DNA of 64,000 nucleotides from Paenibacillus sp. YN15 (GTDB lineage: Bacteria; Bacillota; Bacilli; Paenibacillales; NBRC-103111): assembly GCF_003285005.1 (NCBI RefSeq), contig NZ_QMFA01000037.1, positions 1 through 64,000 of the forward strand, given 5' to 3'. Positions 6,810-16,734 of this stretch are shown here, piece after piece (positions within the stretch are counted from its first letter, which is position 1; each line of letters begins with the position of its first letter). Made by a program: the position numbers and the translations under genes. The notes beneath the pieces are model-generated. The model saw only the letters and a list, made by a program, of their open reading frames with translations. It searched no databases and had not been told where the DNA came from.

Positions 6810-9635
6810 TCATTGTCTGAAGCGTAATTCAAATGAAGGCGCCGTAACCCTGAAGCCGCCTGGCCGCTCTGTTGCCTGAAGTCCCTCCAGATGAATAATT
6901 TCCAGCCTCCCGCCGGGAGCAGCAAGCTGACGGATATCCAGCAGAGCGGAAATCTCCCTTGGCATCTGTCCCCTGACCCACCCGTCCCCGCCGTTCACCG
7001 CTGCCTTCCAGGCAAGCCGAATGGGACCGCAGGGAGTCATGACCTGGCCCTCCGCCTCTGTCACATCCTCCAAAGCCAAACACGGTTCAATAATAGCTTC
7101 CTTATAACCTGGGGCAAGAGGCCGTATTCCCAGCAAAAAAGCGCCGCTTACATAAACGGGGGAGGATGACCAGCCATGAGCCGGTGAACCTTGCTTATGA
7201 CGATAATCGCCTGGCCTGTTGCGGGGATGAATATGGCCGAAGCAGGCTACACCCAAGCTCATCTTCCATTCGTATACCTCCCACATGTAACGGACAAAGG
7301 GAACAAAGGCGGAGGTGCCCCATAAAAGGCTGGCGGCCCAATGAAAGCTCGGCTCGCCAAGTGTGCAGATTTCCAGGCCGGGATCGGAAATCCGCTGCCA
7401 CAGCTCTCCCTGCTCCTCCCTCCACAGCCCCATGGATACGGCCAAAATTTGCGCATGCTGAGAGAGCGTAGCGGCAGGTCCATCCTCCTTTACGCCGTCC
7501 ATGAACAGCCGCCGTTCGCTGCAATAGAAGCGGGGAGCAGCCAGCGCCCGGACAATCCGCCCGGCGGCTTCCTCAAATGCGCCTTTGCTTTGCCCATCCC
7601 CTGCATATTCAGCCAAATCCGCCAAGGCAAGCAAACCCAGCCGGTACAGACCGTTGAGCACAAAGGATTCTCCGCCGAAATCAATTTTGGCCCAGTCCAC
7701 AATGGCCCAGCCCTCCGGGTCCTTCAGCAAGCCCTCCTCCGTAAGAAACTGCCCAAAAAAGCGGTGGGTTTGCAGACAAACGGGCCACACAGCCTGCAAA
7801 AACTCCCGGTCCCCGGTATACAGGCAATGATTGCGCACTCCGATCCAAAATTGCCAGGTCCAGACGGGAAGCTGGAAGCGCATGTAGCCAGGGGCCACGG
7901 AAAACATGCGGCCTTCCCCGTCCGTATTGCGGCTGAACAGCTCCCAGGTGTAGCGGATAAAAGCCGGATCATAATGGCTGTAATAATAATTCAGCGCAAT
8001 ATGCTGGGTGTCTCCCAGCCAGGCGCAAAACTCTCGGAAGGAATCCGAGGAAATAACGTCTGTACGGGAATAGCGCAAGGTTTCTGCAGCAGTCTGCCAA
8101 ATCCCGTTCCAGCCCGGGCTGTCGGTACGGAATTGTCCCGGATGCGCAGGCATGGGAGCTAGCGCTTCCACCACGACAAGCTTTTTGATCCGGACAGGGA
8201 CAGAGGCGGACAGCAGCAGATACTGAGCGCCGCGGGGGGTAAAGCGGTTTTCAAAGACGGCTGATCCTCCAGACCATACCAGGCGGTCATAATTAAAGAC
8301 CATCGGACGCCCCTGAGCATCCTCCGTATGGCCGTAACCAATCTCCAGCAGACCTCTGTCCGGCTGGGTTTCGGCTTCAAGCTCCAGCCGGAAATGCCCG
8401 AAACGGAAACGGTTCAGGCGGATGACCATCCCGTTGCCGGTTTCGATGTCCGGACAGTCCTCCCCCACAAGAGGCACAGACTCGCCCAGCAGCCGGATTT
8501 CCCCCATCTCCTTCCAGGTATGGAAAGCAGTCTCCCCAACCGCCCTCAGCGTCAGCTTCTCCTTAAAGGGTAAAAGAGGAGAATCGTACCGAAGCTGGCC
8601 GATAATGCGGTCGAAAGAAAACAGCGGATCTATAGAAGGAATATAGCCGTCCACCTTAAGCTCGTCAGGCCATTCCATAGGAGAAGCGCTTCCCAAAACA
8701 ACATACTCCGCTCCCATCAGGTACAGCAAAACGCCCTGCTGCAGGCTGCTGCCGGAGCAGCAAACATAATCCTCTCCCACATGATGCCCGTAGGGATGGC
8801 AGACTGCGGAGGTTCCGTCCCTCTCCATCAGGACACCGCCCTGTCCCCGAATGCCGATATAAACCTGCTCTTCCGCTGCCGCCTCCGCCATGCGGAGGGC
8901 AACCGCAACAACCCGGTTTCCCGGCTCTCGGGAGCAGGCGTATACCTTGCCGTTTCGGAGGGGAAGCCGGGGGAAAGTCCCCATTATCACTGCGTCCCCG
9001 GACAGCTCCACGTCAGTCCGCCGCAGGGGAGCCATAGGAGAAGGAATAATCCGGCGGTCCATGCTCCGGCACGCAACTGCGCCTATCCACTCTTCCTCCT
9101 CCCCGGCAGCGGCGTTCCAACACTGCTCCTCCAGCGGACCCAGATGCATATTGACCCGTGGGGCATACTCATTCCACCTCCTCTCCGTCCGGCATTGCCA
9201 TTGCCCATTGCAGGTGGACAGATCTGCTCCCTGGCAGACTCCCGCCAGTCCAAAGGCCGGCTCGCCAACCAGATAGCCGAATGTATCCACATACAGGTGC
9301 CGGACCAGTGCCACAATTTCATTGCCTCCTTCCCGAAGCAAGGGCCCTATATCATAAAGCTCCCCCACAAGAGTATCGGGAAAGTTGCGGGGGGGACCCT
9401 GTCCGGCCAAAATACCGTTAACCCACAGCAAATAATTGGCATCGGCAGTGACCCTGATCAAGGTTTCCTGATCCCGGCGCAAGCCTTCAAGCTGCACGTG
9501 CAGCCTAAACCGGACCAGCTCCTGCAGCCTGGGCCTGCCCTTCAAGGCGGGGGACCGGACAAGCTGCTTCAGCTCCAGCCGGGGCTCCTCTCTCCGGCTT
9601 GCCTCTTCCTTGTTTGCCGCCGTATTCGGTTTCAT
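6810..9635 (-). CDS. alpha-L-rhamnosidase-like glycosidase (GH78-like)
   Basis: The 941-aa protein begins at an ATG with AAGGAG nine bases upstream; a GH78 (alpha/alpha)6 catalytic core spans about 500-850 after N-terminal beta-sandwich domains and before a small C-terminal beta domain. The motif SDSFREFCAWLGDTQ (about 528-542) sits where GH78 enzymes carry their acidic catalytic loop (canonical D-x-x-x-R-D-E-R-x-G-W-x-G-D), so it is a divergent member. Downstream WQFWIGVRNHCLYTGD and DWAKIDFGGESFVLNGLY fit the barrel. No signal peptide is present, so it should act on imported oligosaccharides in the cytoplasm. It lies between the regulator and the secreted glycosidase of module 1. Release of terminal L-rhamnose is likely; another sugar is possible given the divergence. 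Confidence 0.75.
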   Translation of the reverse strand: MKPNTAANKEEASRREEPRLELKQLVRSPALKGRPRLQELVRFRLHVQLEGLRRDQETLIRVTADANYLLWVNGILAGQGPPRNFPDTLVGELYDIGPLLREGGNEIVALVRHLYVDTFGYLVGEPAFGLAGVCQGADLSTCNGQWQCRTERRWNEYAPRVNMHLGPLEEQCWNAAAGEEEEWIGAVACRSMDRRIIPSPMAPLRRTDVELSGDAVIMGTFPRLPLRNGKVYACSREPGNRVVAVALRMAEAAAEEQVYIGIRGQGGVLMERDGTSAVCHPYGHHVGEDYVCCSGSSLQQGVLLYLMGAEYVVLGSASPMEWPDELKVDGYIPSIDPLFSFDRIIGQLRYDSPLLPFKEKLTLRAVGETAFHTWKEMGEIRLLGESVPLVGEDCPDIETGNGMVIRLNRFRFGHFRLELEAETQPDRGLLEIGYGHTEDAQGRPMVFNYDRLVWSGGSAVFENRFTPRGAQYLLLSASVPVRIKKLVVVEALAPMPAHPGQFRTDSPGWNGIWQTAAETLRYSRTDVISSDSFREFCAWLGDTQHIALNYYYSHYDPAFIRYTWELFSRNTDGEGRMFSVAPGYMRFQLPVWTWQFWIGVRNHCLYTGDREFLQAVWPVCLQTHRFFGQFLTEEGLLKDPEGWAIVDWAKIDFGGESFVLNGLYRLGLLALADLAEYAGDGQSKGAFEEAAGRIVRALAAPRFYCSERRLFMDGVKEDGPAATLSQHAQILAVSMGLWREEQGELWQRISDPGLEICTLGEPSFHWAASLLWGTSAFVPFVRYMWEVYEWKMSLGVACFGHIHPRNRPGDYRHKQGSPAHGWSSSPVYVSGAFLLGIRPLAPGYKEAIIEPCLALEDVTEAEGQVMTPCGPIRLAWKAAVNGGDGWVRGQMPREISALLDIRQLAAPGGRLEIIHLEGLQATERPGGFRVTAPSFELRFRQ

Positions 9636-9669
9636 TCCAATCAGCTCCTTCAAAAAAACGGATTTTGTC

Positions 9670-11301
9670 TCACCGGACATGCTCCCTGTATTCATTGGGA
9701 GTCAGACGGGTTTGCTTCTTGAACAGCCTGGAGAAATAAGCGGCAGACTCGTACCCCAGCGCCTCGGCAATCTCCTGAATTTTCATGCTGCCCTCCTTCA
9801 ACAGTTCCTGGGCCTGGGCCAGCCTGACCTGAGCCACATAATCCGATAGCCCGATCCCTCTGGCCTGCTTGTAAATCCGAGACAAATAAGCAGGATTCAA
9901 ATAGACCACCTGGGCCAGCCTGGTCAGGGACAGATCGCCATCCAGATGCTCCTCTACATAGCGGTGCAGTTGATGCAGCCATTCCGCCGATCTGCCGGAC
10001 TGCTCCCGGGCCTGCTCTTCAAACAGGCTATCGGCAACCCGCAACAGGTTCCCGGCGGCCTCTTCCCAGGATTCGTGGTCATGGAGCCGGAGCAGCTTAT
10101 CCGCGGTCACCCCATCGGAAGGCCAGCGGTCATAGCTGTTCATGTAATGGACGAGCTGCAGGGCAATCGTATAATAGATTTCCTCCAGCCACTTCCGCGG
10201 ACAGTCCGGCTGGGAGCCCAGCTCCTGCAGCAGACCGCCGCATACATGCATGAACGGCTCCTTGATCCCTCTCTCCAGCAACAGCCCCGTCTGCCTAGCT
10301 GTTTGCAGCCAGGCATCACGATAGGGTTTAGGGCCGCCAGGCTTTTCACCCGGATCAGGAGCCGCCAGAGAGTCGTCAATAAGCAATTTTTCTTTTTCCC
10401 AGCCGAACCGGCTGTAGAGAGCGGCTGTCAGCTCCCTGAATTTGGCCGCGACCGTCTCCCAACTGACTGGCCGGGGAGAGAAGATCATGGAAACCGGCAG
10501 CTTCAGCAGTGCTTTGAAGGTGGACTGCACCGCATCCAGAGTATCCTGGGCGTAAGCGGCCAGAAAGGTTTCCCCCGCCTTCCTCTCCTGCAGCAGCACA
10601 CCAAAACGGCCGTTGCCGCAATCGGTAAAGTACAGGACATACTGTTGAAAATATTCTGCCAAAATATTGTCCATGGCGTACAAGAGCAACGTACGGTCGC
10701 CCTTGTCCACGCTGCCCGGCCATTCGTCGATGCTGCCTGCCAGCATGTAGACAGGGCGGTCGGGATCAAGCTCCATATCCAGCTCCCCGAAGCGGACCTT
10801 GAGCCTGGCGGGATCAGCCCTGCGTTCCCCCGTGAGCAGACGGAGCAGGAAGTCCTTCTGAAGCTGGGGCAAGCCGGCTAACCACCGCTTCCGCGCCTCC
10901 TCCATAAGACGTTCCTTCTCCATGCGGCCGGCAATGCTTTCCACAGCCTTGTCCAAAGCGGCCAGCACCGGACCGTCTCCCTCCGTCTTCACGATGTAGT
11001 CGAAGCTGCCGTTGCGCATAGCCGTCTGCACGTACTCAAAATCATTGTAGCCGGAGACGAAAATGACCTTGCAGAAAGGCCAATTTTCGCCAATGATTCT
11101 CTGGAGCTCCAAACCGCTTAAGCCAGGCATGCGGATATCGGAATACACAATATCCATCTTGTAGCGCCCCAGCTTCGCCAGAGCCTCCCGGGAGGAATAA
11201 GCCCGGTGCACCTCCAGCTCCAGATGGTCAACCTGGCTCAGCAGCTCAAACAATCCGTCCACAATAATTTCCTCATCATCCACCACCAGAACCCTGTACA
11301 T
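9670..11301 (-). CDS. AraC-type response regulator (YesN-like), module 1
   Basis: The 543-aa protein has a receiver domain (1-125) with acidic pocket D9-E10 region, phospho-acceptor Asp55 (YSDIRMPG) and Lys105, a long central linker domain, and a C-terminal pair of AraC helix-turn-helix motifs (about 440-543). It starts MYRVLVVDDEE at an ATG behind GGGAGGAGG; an ATG 21 bases earlier is less well spaced. It overlaps the kinase gene by 26 bases, typical of YesM/YesN pairs. It should activate the adjoining transporter and glycosidase genes when phosphorylated; the direct target site is not identified. Confidence 0.9.
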   Translation of the reverse strand: MYRVLVVDDEEIIVDGLFELLSQVDHLELEVHRAYSSREALAKLGRYKMDIVYSDIRMPGLSGLELQRIIGENWPFCKVIFVSGYNDFEYVQTAMRNGSFDYIVKTEGDGPVLAALDKAVESIAGRMEKERLMEEARKRWLAGLPQLQKDFLLRLLTGERRADPARLKVRFGELDMELDPDRPVYMLAGSIDEWPGSVDKGDRTLLLYAMDNILAEYFQQYVLYFTDCGNGRFGVLLQERKAGETFLAAYAQDTLDAVQSTFKALLKLPVSMIFSPRPVSWETVAAKFRELTAALYSRFGWEKEKLLIDDSLAAPDPGEKPGGPKPYRDAWLQTARQTGLLLERGIKEPFMHVCGGLLQELGSQPDCPRKWLEEIYYTIALQLVHYMNSYDRWPSDGVTADKLLRLHDHESWEEAAGNLLRVADSLFEEQAREQSGRSAEWLHQLHRYVEEHLDGDLSLTRLAQVVYLNPAYLSRIYKQARGIGLSDYVAQVRLAQAQELLKEGSMKIQEIAEALGYESAAYFSRLFKKQTRLTPNEYREHVR

Positions 11302-13060
11302 CCTTCTCCTCCTCCCAGCCATTGCTCCTCAATGCCGGCGGCCCCTGCAGAGGAAGGGAAATGACGGCCAACAATCCTCCCAACGGACTCCGCTCGGCCC
11401 GAAGTTCCGCCTCTATTCCGTAAATCAGCCTCAGCCGCCGGGCCACATTGAACAAGCCCGTAGTTTCAGGAGAATCTCCCGGCCGGGACAGCCGCTGCCG
11501 AAGCTCCTGCAGCTTCCCCTCCGGCAGGAGCAGGCCGTTGTCCTCCACCGCCGCCTCCACCCGTCCCTCCGCCAGCCGGAAGGAAATATGGAGCAAGCCG
11601 TTATCCTCCTTGTCCTCCAGAGCATGCTTGTAAGCGTTCTCCACCACAGGCTGAAGAATGAGACGAGGAACGCGCAAACCCTTAACCTCCTCCGGCAGCT
11701 CTCCGAAGACCGCCTTTATCCGTCTGGCAAATCGCATGGTCTGAATTTCCACGTAATTGCGGACATGGGCGACTTCCTCCTCCAGGGTAACGGTATCCGA
11801 ATCATTGCGGGTAATAAACTGGAAGTATTCCCCCAGATACTTGGTAAACCGCATGACTCGCTCATAATCCTCCAGCTTGGCCATGCGGTAAATGATGTAG
11901 AAGCTGTTGTACAGAAAATGGGGGTTGATCTGGCTCTGAAGCTGGCGGAACTCGGAGAGCTTCAGCCTGTAGCTCTTTTCGTATACCTCCCGGATCAGCA
12001 CCTTCAGCTTGGCCAACATGCTGTTGAATTGGCGGTATAAATAGCCGAACTCATCCCTGTAGGGGTGGGCAATGGCCAACTCCAAATCACCCTGCTCCAC
12101 CCGCTTGAAGGCATTGACCATTTTCTTCAGGGGCGTGTGAATCATCAGGCGGATGCCATAGCTGAAAAAAAAGATCAGCGCCAAGGACATCCCGGCAAAA
12201 ATCCACAGATAAGTCCGGTATTGCCGCAAAGGTCCGAAAATTTCCTGCCGGGGCACCGCCTTGATCATGGTCAGACCCCATACATCGGAAACGGAGGCAG
12301 TGAGAAAATATTCCTCCCCCTCTATGGTAACGGAGCGTTGGCCCGCTTCCCTGTACTCCAGCAGCCCCGTCCCGGACAAACCCTCTTCCGTGCCGATGCT
12401 CCAGCCGTTGCCAAACAGAAAGGTCTCGCTGCCCGGGCTTGTATTGAATTGCTTCAGCGTCTCGGTCAGCCTCTCCTCCGACAGCTCCAGCACCAGCTGA
12501 AAGAGCGGCTCCGTCCCTTCGGGAAGACTGTACATGGCCGGATAGTGGATCACGTGATACAACCTGCCGTTGTAACGGATGAAGGGAGAGGCCTGGGGAT
12601 CAAGCATCACCTTCAGCGCTTCATACTCTCCGGCAGGAATATCCTCAATGGAATCCGAGGAGGCGGATAGGGTTCGCCCCAAACCGGGAATATGGACCCT
12701 CACATCCTCATTGAAGCTTCCTGAGGCCTTCAGCATCCGCAGTCCCCGCATGATTTCATTGACGGCTCCCCGAATTTCGTAATGGGACATGAATTCCCCA
12801 CGGGCGCTGAGCTCGTTCAGGTTGGGATCAATGACAAACTCCCGCTGCAGTCCGATGACCCTGTTCAGATCCAGCTCCAGCATATTCATATACAGATCCA
12901 TGGCGGAATCCGATGTGGCTCTGATCTGGTTGTCCACCATTCTGGCTCCGCTTTCATTGAGCATGAAACTGATGGCAATAATGGGCAGCACCACCGCCGC
13001 AAAGGCCAAAAACAGCTTGTAGTATATTCCAGGCGACCAAAGGCCGGTTTTCCCTGTCAT
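11276..13060 (-). CDS. sensor histidine kinase (YesM-like), module 1
   Basis: This 594-aa membrane protein has a first transmembrane helix (about 15-35), an extracellular sensing domain, a second helix near 290, a HAMP domain, and a His_kinase domain with QINPHFLYNS around residue 379 carrying the phosphorylated His. The C-terminal ATPase has the N-box QPVVENAYKHAL, but the G1 box reads VEDNGLLLPEG and lacks the second glycine of D-x-G-x-G, and the G2 box is TTGLFNVARRL. Nucleotide binding may therefore be altered. The start at 13060 is preferred because GGGGGA is five bases upstream; an ATG at 13066 abuts it. It probably senses an extracellular sugar or a liganded binding protein. Confidence 0.88.
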   Translation of the reverse strand: MTGKTGLWSPGIYYKLFLAFAAVVLPIIAISFMLNESGARMVDNQIRATSDSAMDLYMNMLELDLNRVIGLQREFVIDPNLNELSARGEFMSHYEIRGAVNEIMRGLRMLKASGSFNEDVRVHIPGLGRTLSASSDSIEDIPAGEYEALKVMLDPQASPFIRYNGRLYHVIHYPAMYSLPEGTEPLFQLVLELSEERLTETLKQFNTSPGSETFLFGNGWSIGTEEGLSGTGLLEYREAGQRSVTIEGEEYFLTASVSDVWGLTMIKAVPRQEIFGPLRQYRTYLWIFAGMSLALIFFFSYGIRLMIHTPLKKMVNAFKRVEQGDLELAIAHPYRDEFGYLYRQFNSMLAKLKVLIREVYEKSYRLKLSEFRQLQSQINPHFLYNSFYIIYRMAKLEDYERVMRFTKYLGEYFQFITRNDSDTVTLEEEVAHVRNYVEIQTMRFARRIKAVFGELPEEVKGLRVPRLILQPVVENAYKHALEDKEDNGLLHISFRLAEGRVEAAVEDNGLLLPEGKLQELRQRLSRPGDSPETTGLFNVARRLRLIYGIEAELRAERSPLGGLLAVISLPLQGPPALRSNGWEEEKDVQGSGGG

Positions 13061-13100
13061 CGACATCCCCCGTTCGCTATCGACTACAGTATACTCCCTT

Positions 13101-13985
13101 TTACTCCTTTACGCTTCCCATCACAATGCCCTTTACAAAGTAGCGCTGGAGAAACGGGTAAACCAGCAGTACCGGGAACGCCGCAAGAAAAATTTGCGCC
13201 GATTTGGTGGTCCGGTCGGATATGCTCTCAAGCATGCTTAGGTCTGTTGACGTTAGCAATTCCAGATCCATCTGGATCACTACGGTTTGCATATAGCTTT
13301 GCAGCGGATAACGCTCGGGGGAATTCATATAGATCAATCCGTCAAACCAGGCGTTCCAATGCCCCACAATTGTAAACAGAATGACTGTAGCCAGAGCCGG
13401 CAAAGACAGTGGCGCATACAGCCGCCACAATAAGGTCCAATGCCCCGCCCCGTCCATGGCGGCCGCCTCCTCCAGCTCCTTGGGCAGGCTGCGGAAAAAG
13501 TTCAACAGCAGGATGACGTTGAATACCGGCACCGCCCCGGGCAAAACCAAAGCCCACAGCGTATCCAGAAGCTGCAGATTTTTCACCACCAGATAGCTGG
13601 GAATAAGTCCGCCATGGAACAAAATTGTAAACACAAAAAACCACACATACCACGTCCGCCAGCGAAAGGCTTTGGTTTCCTTGGATAAGGGATAGGCAAT
13701 AATGACGGTCAAAAACATATTCAGCGCCGTGCCTGCCAGCGCCCGCTGCACCGTCACCCCCATGGACCGGAAAAACTCCGGTTTGGCGGCTACAAACTCA
13801 TAGGACTTCCAGCTAAAGTCCACCGGCCATAAGCCCACTGCGCCGGAGGAAGCTGCCCAGCTGCTGCTGAACGAAACGGCAAGGGTATGCACAATGGGAA
13901 GCACGCACAGCAAAGACAGACTAATGAGAAAAAAATGGTTGAAGATATTGAAGATGCGGTAAGCTTTTGTATGGGTATACAGCAT
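13101..13985 (-). CDS. carbohydrate ABC transporter permease, LplC/YtcP type, module 1
   Basis: The 294-aa protein has six predicted transmembrane helices and the cytoplasmic EAA loop EEAAAMDGAGHWTLLWRLY that docks on an ATPase. The C-terminus YPFLQRYFVKGIVMGSVKE is the signature ending of this family. It forms a heterodimer with the LplB-type permease encoded immediately upstream. No ATPase gene is in the module, so a shared MsmX-type ATPase elsewhere is likely. AAGGAGG precedes the ATG. The substrate is probably an oligosaccharide. Confidence 0.92.
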   Translation of the reverse strand: MLYTHTKAYRIFNIFNHFFLISLSLLCVLPIVHTLAVSFSSSWAASSGAVGLWPVDFSWKSYEFVAAKPEFFRSMGVTVQRALAGTALNMFLTVIIAYPLSKETKAFRWRTWYVWFFVFTILFHGGLIPSYLVVKNLQLLDTLWALVLPGAVPVFNVILLLNFFRSLPKELEEAAAMDGAGHWTLLWRLYAPLSLPALATVILFTIVGHWNAWFDGLIYMNSPERYPLQSYMQTVVIQMDLELLTSTDLSMLESISDRTTKSAQIFLAAFPVLLVYPFLQRYFVKGIVMGSVKE

Positions 13986-14007
13986 AAGTCAGGGCCCCCT
14001 CCTTCCT

Positions 14008-14904
14008 TTAGAAAATGCGGTAATTGGCAAAGCGGCTGGCCATCCCGTAGGAAATGACAATCAATACAAAGGAAACGGCGGATTTGAACAGCCCGATGGC
14101 CGTAGCCACTCCGTATTGGGCCTCCAGCATGCCGATCCGGTACACAAGCGTATCTAGGATATCACCGCTTTTGTACACCTGGGGACTATAAAGATTGAAT
14201 ATTTGATCAAAGCCTGCATTCAGCACCTGCCCCAGGGCCAAAGTGGACATGAGCACCACAATGGGCAGAATGCCGGGCAATGTAATATGCCATGTTTGCT
14301 TCAGACGGCTTGCCCCGTCCATGAGGGCAGCCTCATACAGGGAGGGATTGATTCCGGTAAGGGCCGCCAGATACACAATGGTGCTAAAACCGAATTCCTT
14401 CCATTCATGGGTGGCTACGATAACATAGGGAAACCACTTGTTGCTGCCCAGGAAAAAGATCGGCTCCGCTCCCAGCTTGACGAGGAGTTGGTTGACAATC
14501 CCCTGGGAGGGGGACAAAATATCAATCAGAATCCCCCCCAGGATAATCCAGGACATAAAGTGGGGCAAATAAATGAGTGTCTGAATGCCTCGCTTCAGCC
14601 AAGTCCGATGCAGCTCATTCAAAAGCAGAGCCACTCCCACCGGAATGGCAATACCGGCCGCAATTTTCATAACAGCAATAAACACCGTGTTGAAAAGCAC
14701 CTGGTAGATACCCGGCAGCTCCAGCACATAGCGGAAGTTATCCAGTCCGTTAAACGCAGAGCCCCATATTCCTTTGGTGGGGACAAATTGCTGAAATGCC
14801 ATTACCAGCCCCAACATCGGTCCGTAGCTGAACAGAAGAACCAGGACAACTCCCGGCAAAAGCATAACGTGCAGGGGCCATTCTCTCGTATATTTGGTTC
14901 GCAT
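14008..14904 (-). CDS. carbohydrate ABC transporter permease, LplB/YteP type, module 1
   Basis: The 298-aa inner-membrane protein carries six helices, the family N-terminal segment LLFSYGPMLGLVMAFQQF, and the EAA loop YEAALMDGASRLKQTWHITLP. It partners the LplC-type permease whose gene follows after 22 bases and takes substrate from the lipoprotein encoded 17 bases upstream. GGGGGAG lies seven bases before the ATG. Confidence 0.93.
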   Translation of the reverse strand: MRTKYTREWPLHVMLLPGVVLVLLFSYGPMLGLVMAFQQFVPTKGIWGSAFNGLDNFRYVLELPGIYQVLFNTVFIAVMKIAAGIAIPVGVALLLNELHRTWLKRGIQTLIYLPHFMSWIILGGILIDILSPSQGIVNQLLVKLGAEPIFFLGSNKWFPYVIVATHEWKEFGFSTIVYLAALTGINPSLYEAALMDGASRLKQTWHITLPGILPIVVLMSTLALGQVLNAGFDQIFNLYSPQVYKSGDILDTLVYRIGMLEAQYGVATAIGLFKSAVSFVLIVISYGMASRFANYRIF

Positions 14905-14921
14905 GCTTTCTCTCCCCCTAT

Positions 14922-16580
14922 TTATTGGGCCGCTGCCTCGTTCACTTCCTTGGTAATCTGTTCACCGCCCAACTTTTTCCATTGTTCCACGAAGGTGTCA
15001 AACTCATCAATAGAGGACTCGCCCAGAATAATCTTGGTGAAGGTTTCCAGGACCAGCTTATCCAGTGTGGCCTGCTTCTGGATCATGGTTGGCGTTGCCG
15101 CTGCGATAAACTCGTTGTAGATGAACATATTATTGGTGTCATAGAAATCGATAATGCTTTGGGAGCCTCCCTTCCCGAATACCCTGGCATACCCCCATTG
15201 GCTTGTGTCGCCATTTTGGAACTTCACAATGCTGTCATAATAGCCCTTCTGCTCCGCATCCAGCTTGGAGGTGTCCTTGCTGTCCAACGCCTCCTGTACG
15301 ACGCGGTAAGCCTCCAGGTTCTTTTTAATTTTTGTAATTCCAACCGGAACATATTGGAACACCTCTACCCCATCGCTTTTGTGATAGGTATCCGGGTCTG
15401 CCGTTTCCCCCCAGCGCTTCTCGATGTTGTAGTTCAATAGCTTGAACACCGCTTCAGGATTTTTGGCATTTTTATTCACTGCATAATAAGCATTGACCGT
15501 AGGATTTAATTGAATCTTAACGGGCTTATCATCGATGGAGCCGACAGCATAAGGCCTCCAATCCGCATTGGGATCATTGTCCAGCGTCTTCTGAAGTCCT
15601 CCCACCGGATAGGCCATAGAGCCAATAACCATGCCGATTTTGCCCGTGACAAGGCTTTCCATATTCTTCGTAAAATCTTTTACGCCAAATTCCGGATCAA
15701 TCTGCTTATCCTTGAACATGGCCTGGAGTTGGGCCAGGGCAGTCTTCACCTGCGGTTGGACGACGCCGTTAACCAGGTTGCCGGAGCTGTCCTTGATCCA
15801 GATGCCGGGATAGGCATGATAGGCGTTGAAAAAGCCCTTTAGAGGATCAAAAACCGTTTTGTCCAGCACCAGTCCGTAAGTATCATTCTTCTGATTGCCG
15901 TCGGGATCATTCTTTGTGAACGCTTTCGAGATGTTCAGCAGGTCCTGCATGGTTTTGGGCTCCGGAAGCCCCAGCTTTTTCAGCCAATCGGCGCGAATCC
16001 ATACGATCTGCGCCTGATCCGTCAAAGCGGCGGCACTGGGAATGGCTCTTAGCTTGCCTTGGAAAGTGGCGGCCTTCAGACCAATGCCGTTATCCTGAGT
16101 CAGCATTTTTTTGGCATCCTTGGAGGCGTACTTCTCGTATACCTCCGTCAGGTCCGCCAGCTTATTGCCCTCTACCAATTGCTGAAGCTGGATGGGGGAT
16201 ACCTGGAAAAAGTCGGGATACGAGCCGGATGCAATGGTTACATTCATCTTTTGGTCGTACTGGGCCTGGTCGATGGCCCATTCAAATTTCACCTTGATGC
16301 CCAGGTCCTGCTCGAAGCTGCGGGTCCAAATATTGTTGTGGATGGACTCCCCTTCCTTAAATTTGGTTAAGGACAAGCCTTTGACGGTGGTGATTGTTAT
16401 GGGAGGATCGTATTTGCCAAACGGGCCATCCGCTTCACCGGAGGTTTGTCCCGCGCTTGCCGCGGGAGAGGGCAGGTTGATGGGAGCAGCTTCGTCCCCT
16501 CCTCCATTCACGCAGCCCCCCAGAAGAAGGAAGGAGAGCGACAGAATCACCGCGGCACCTTGCTTTGTCTTTCTGTTCAT
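14922..16580 (-). CDS. extracellular sugar-binding lipoprotein (LplA-like), module 1
   Basis: The 552-aa protein has a lipoprotein signal with lipobox LLGGC near residue 22, so it should be lipid-anchored on the outer face of the membrane. It has the family-1 solute-binding fold with the repeated segment KNDPDGNQKNDTYGL, a Ca-binding-like loop common in this family. It is the first gene of module 1. A TATAAT at 16654-16659 (minus) lacks a good -35 box, as expected for a promoter that needs the AraC-type regulator. Confidence 0.92.
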   Translation of the reverse strand: MNRKTKQGAAVILSLSFLLLGGCVNGGGDEAAPINLPSPAASAGQTSGEADGPFGKYDPPITITTVKGLSLTKFKEGESIHNNIWTRSFEQDLGIKVKFEWAIDQAQYDQKMNVTIASGSYPDFFQVSPIQLQQLVEGNKLADLTEVYEKYASKDAKKMLTQDNGIGLKAATFQGKLRAIPSAAALTDQAQIVWIRADWLKKLGLPEPKTMQDLLNISKAFTKNDPDGNQKNDTYGLVLDKTVFDPLKGFFNAYHAYPGIWIKDSSGNLVNGVVQPQVKTALAQLQAMFKDKQIDPEFGVKDFTKNMESLVTGKIGMVIGSMAYPVGGLQKTLDNDPNADWRPYAVGSIDDKPVKIQLNPTVNAYYAVNKNAKNPEAVFKLLNYNIEKRWGETADPDTYHKSDGVEVFQYVPVGITKIKKNLEAYRVVQEALDSKDTSKLDAEQKGYYDSIVKFQNGDTSQWGYARVFGKGGSQSIIDFYDTNNMFIYNEFIAAATPTMIQKQATLDKLVLETFTKIILGESSIDEFDTFVEQWKKLGGEQITKEVNEAAAQ

Positions 16581-16734
16581 AGTACGAACCCCTTTCCAGA
16601 CGTATGTTCTTAAAGCCCGGTACGCCCTGCAGAAGCGTCCTGCTTCAATTTAAATTATAAGGTTGAAAGGAGCTCCCTTCTACGCGAATCTTTCTACTCC
16701 GCTTGACTTTTCTTTACTTCTGGAGCGGGGTGGC

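Noticed and set aside
16581-16734. Independent gene between the module 1 binding protein and the aldolase remnant
   Set aside because: Only a TATAAT and the remnant's ribosome site are seen; no open frame of useful length has a start signal.
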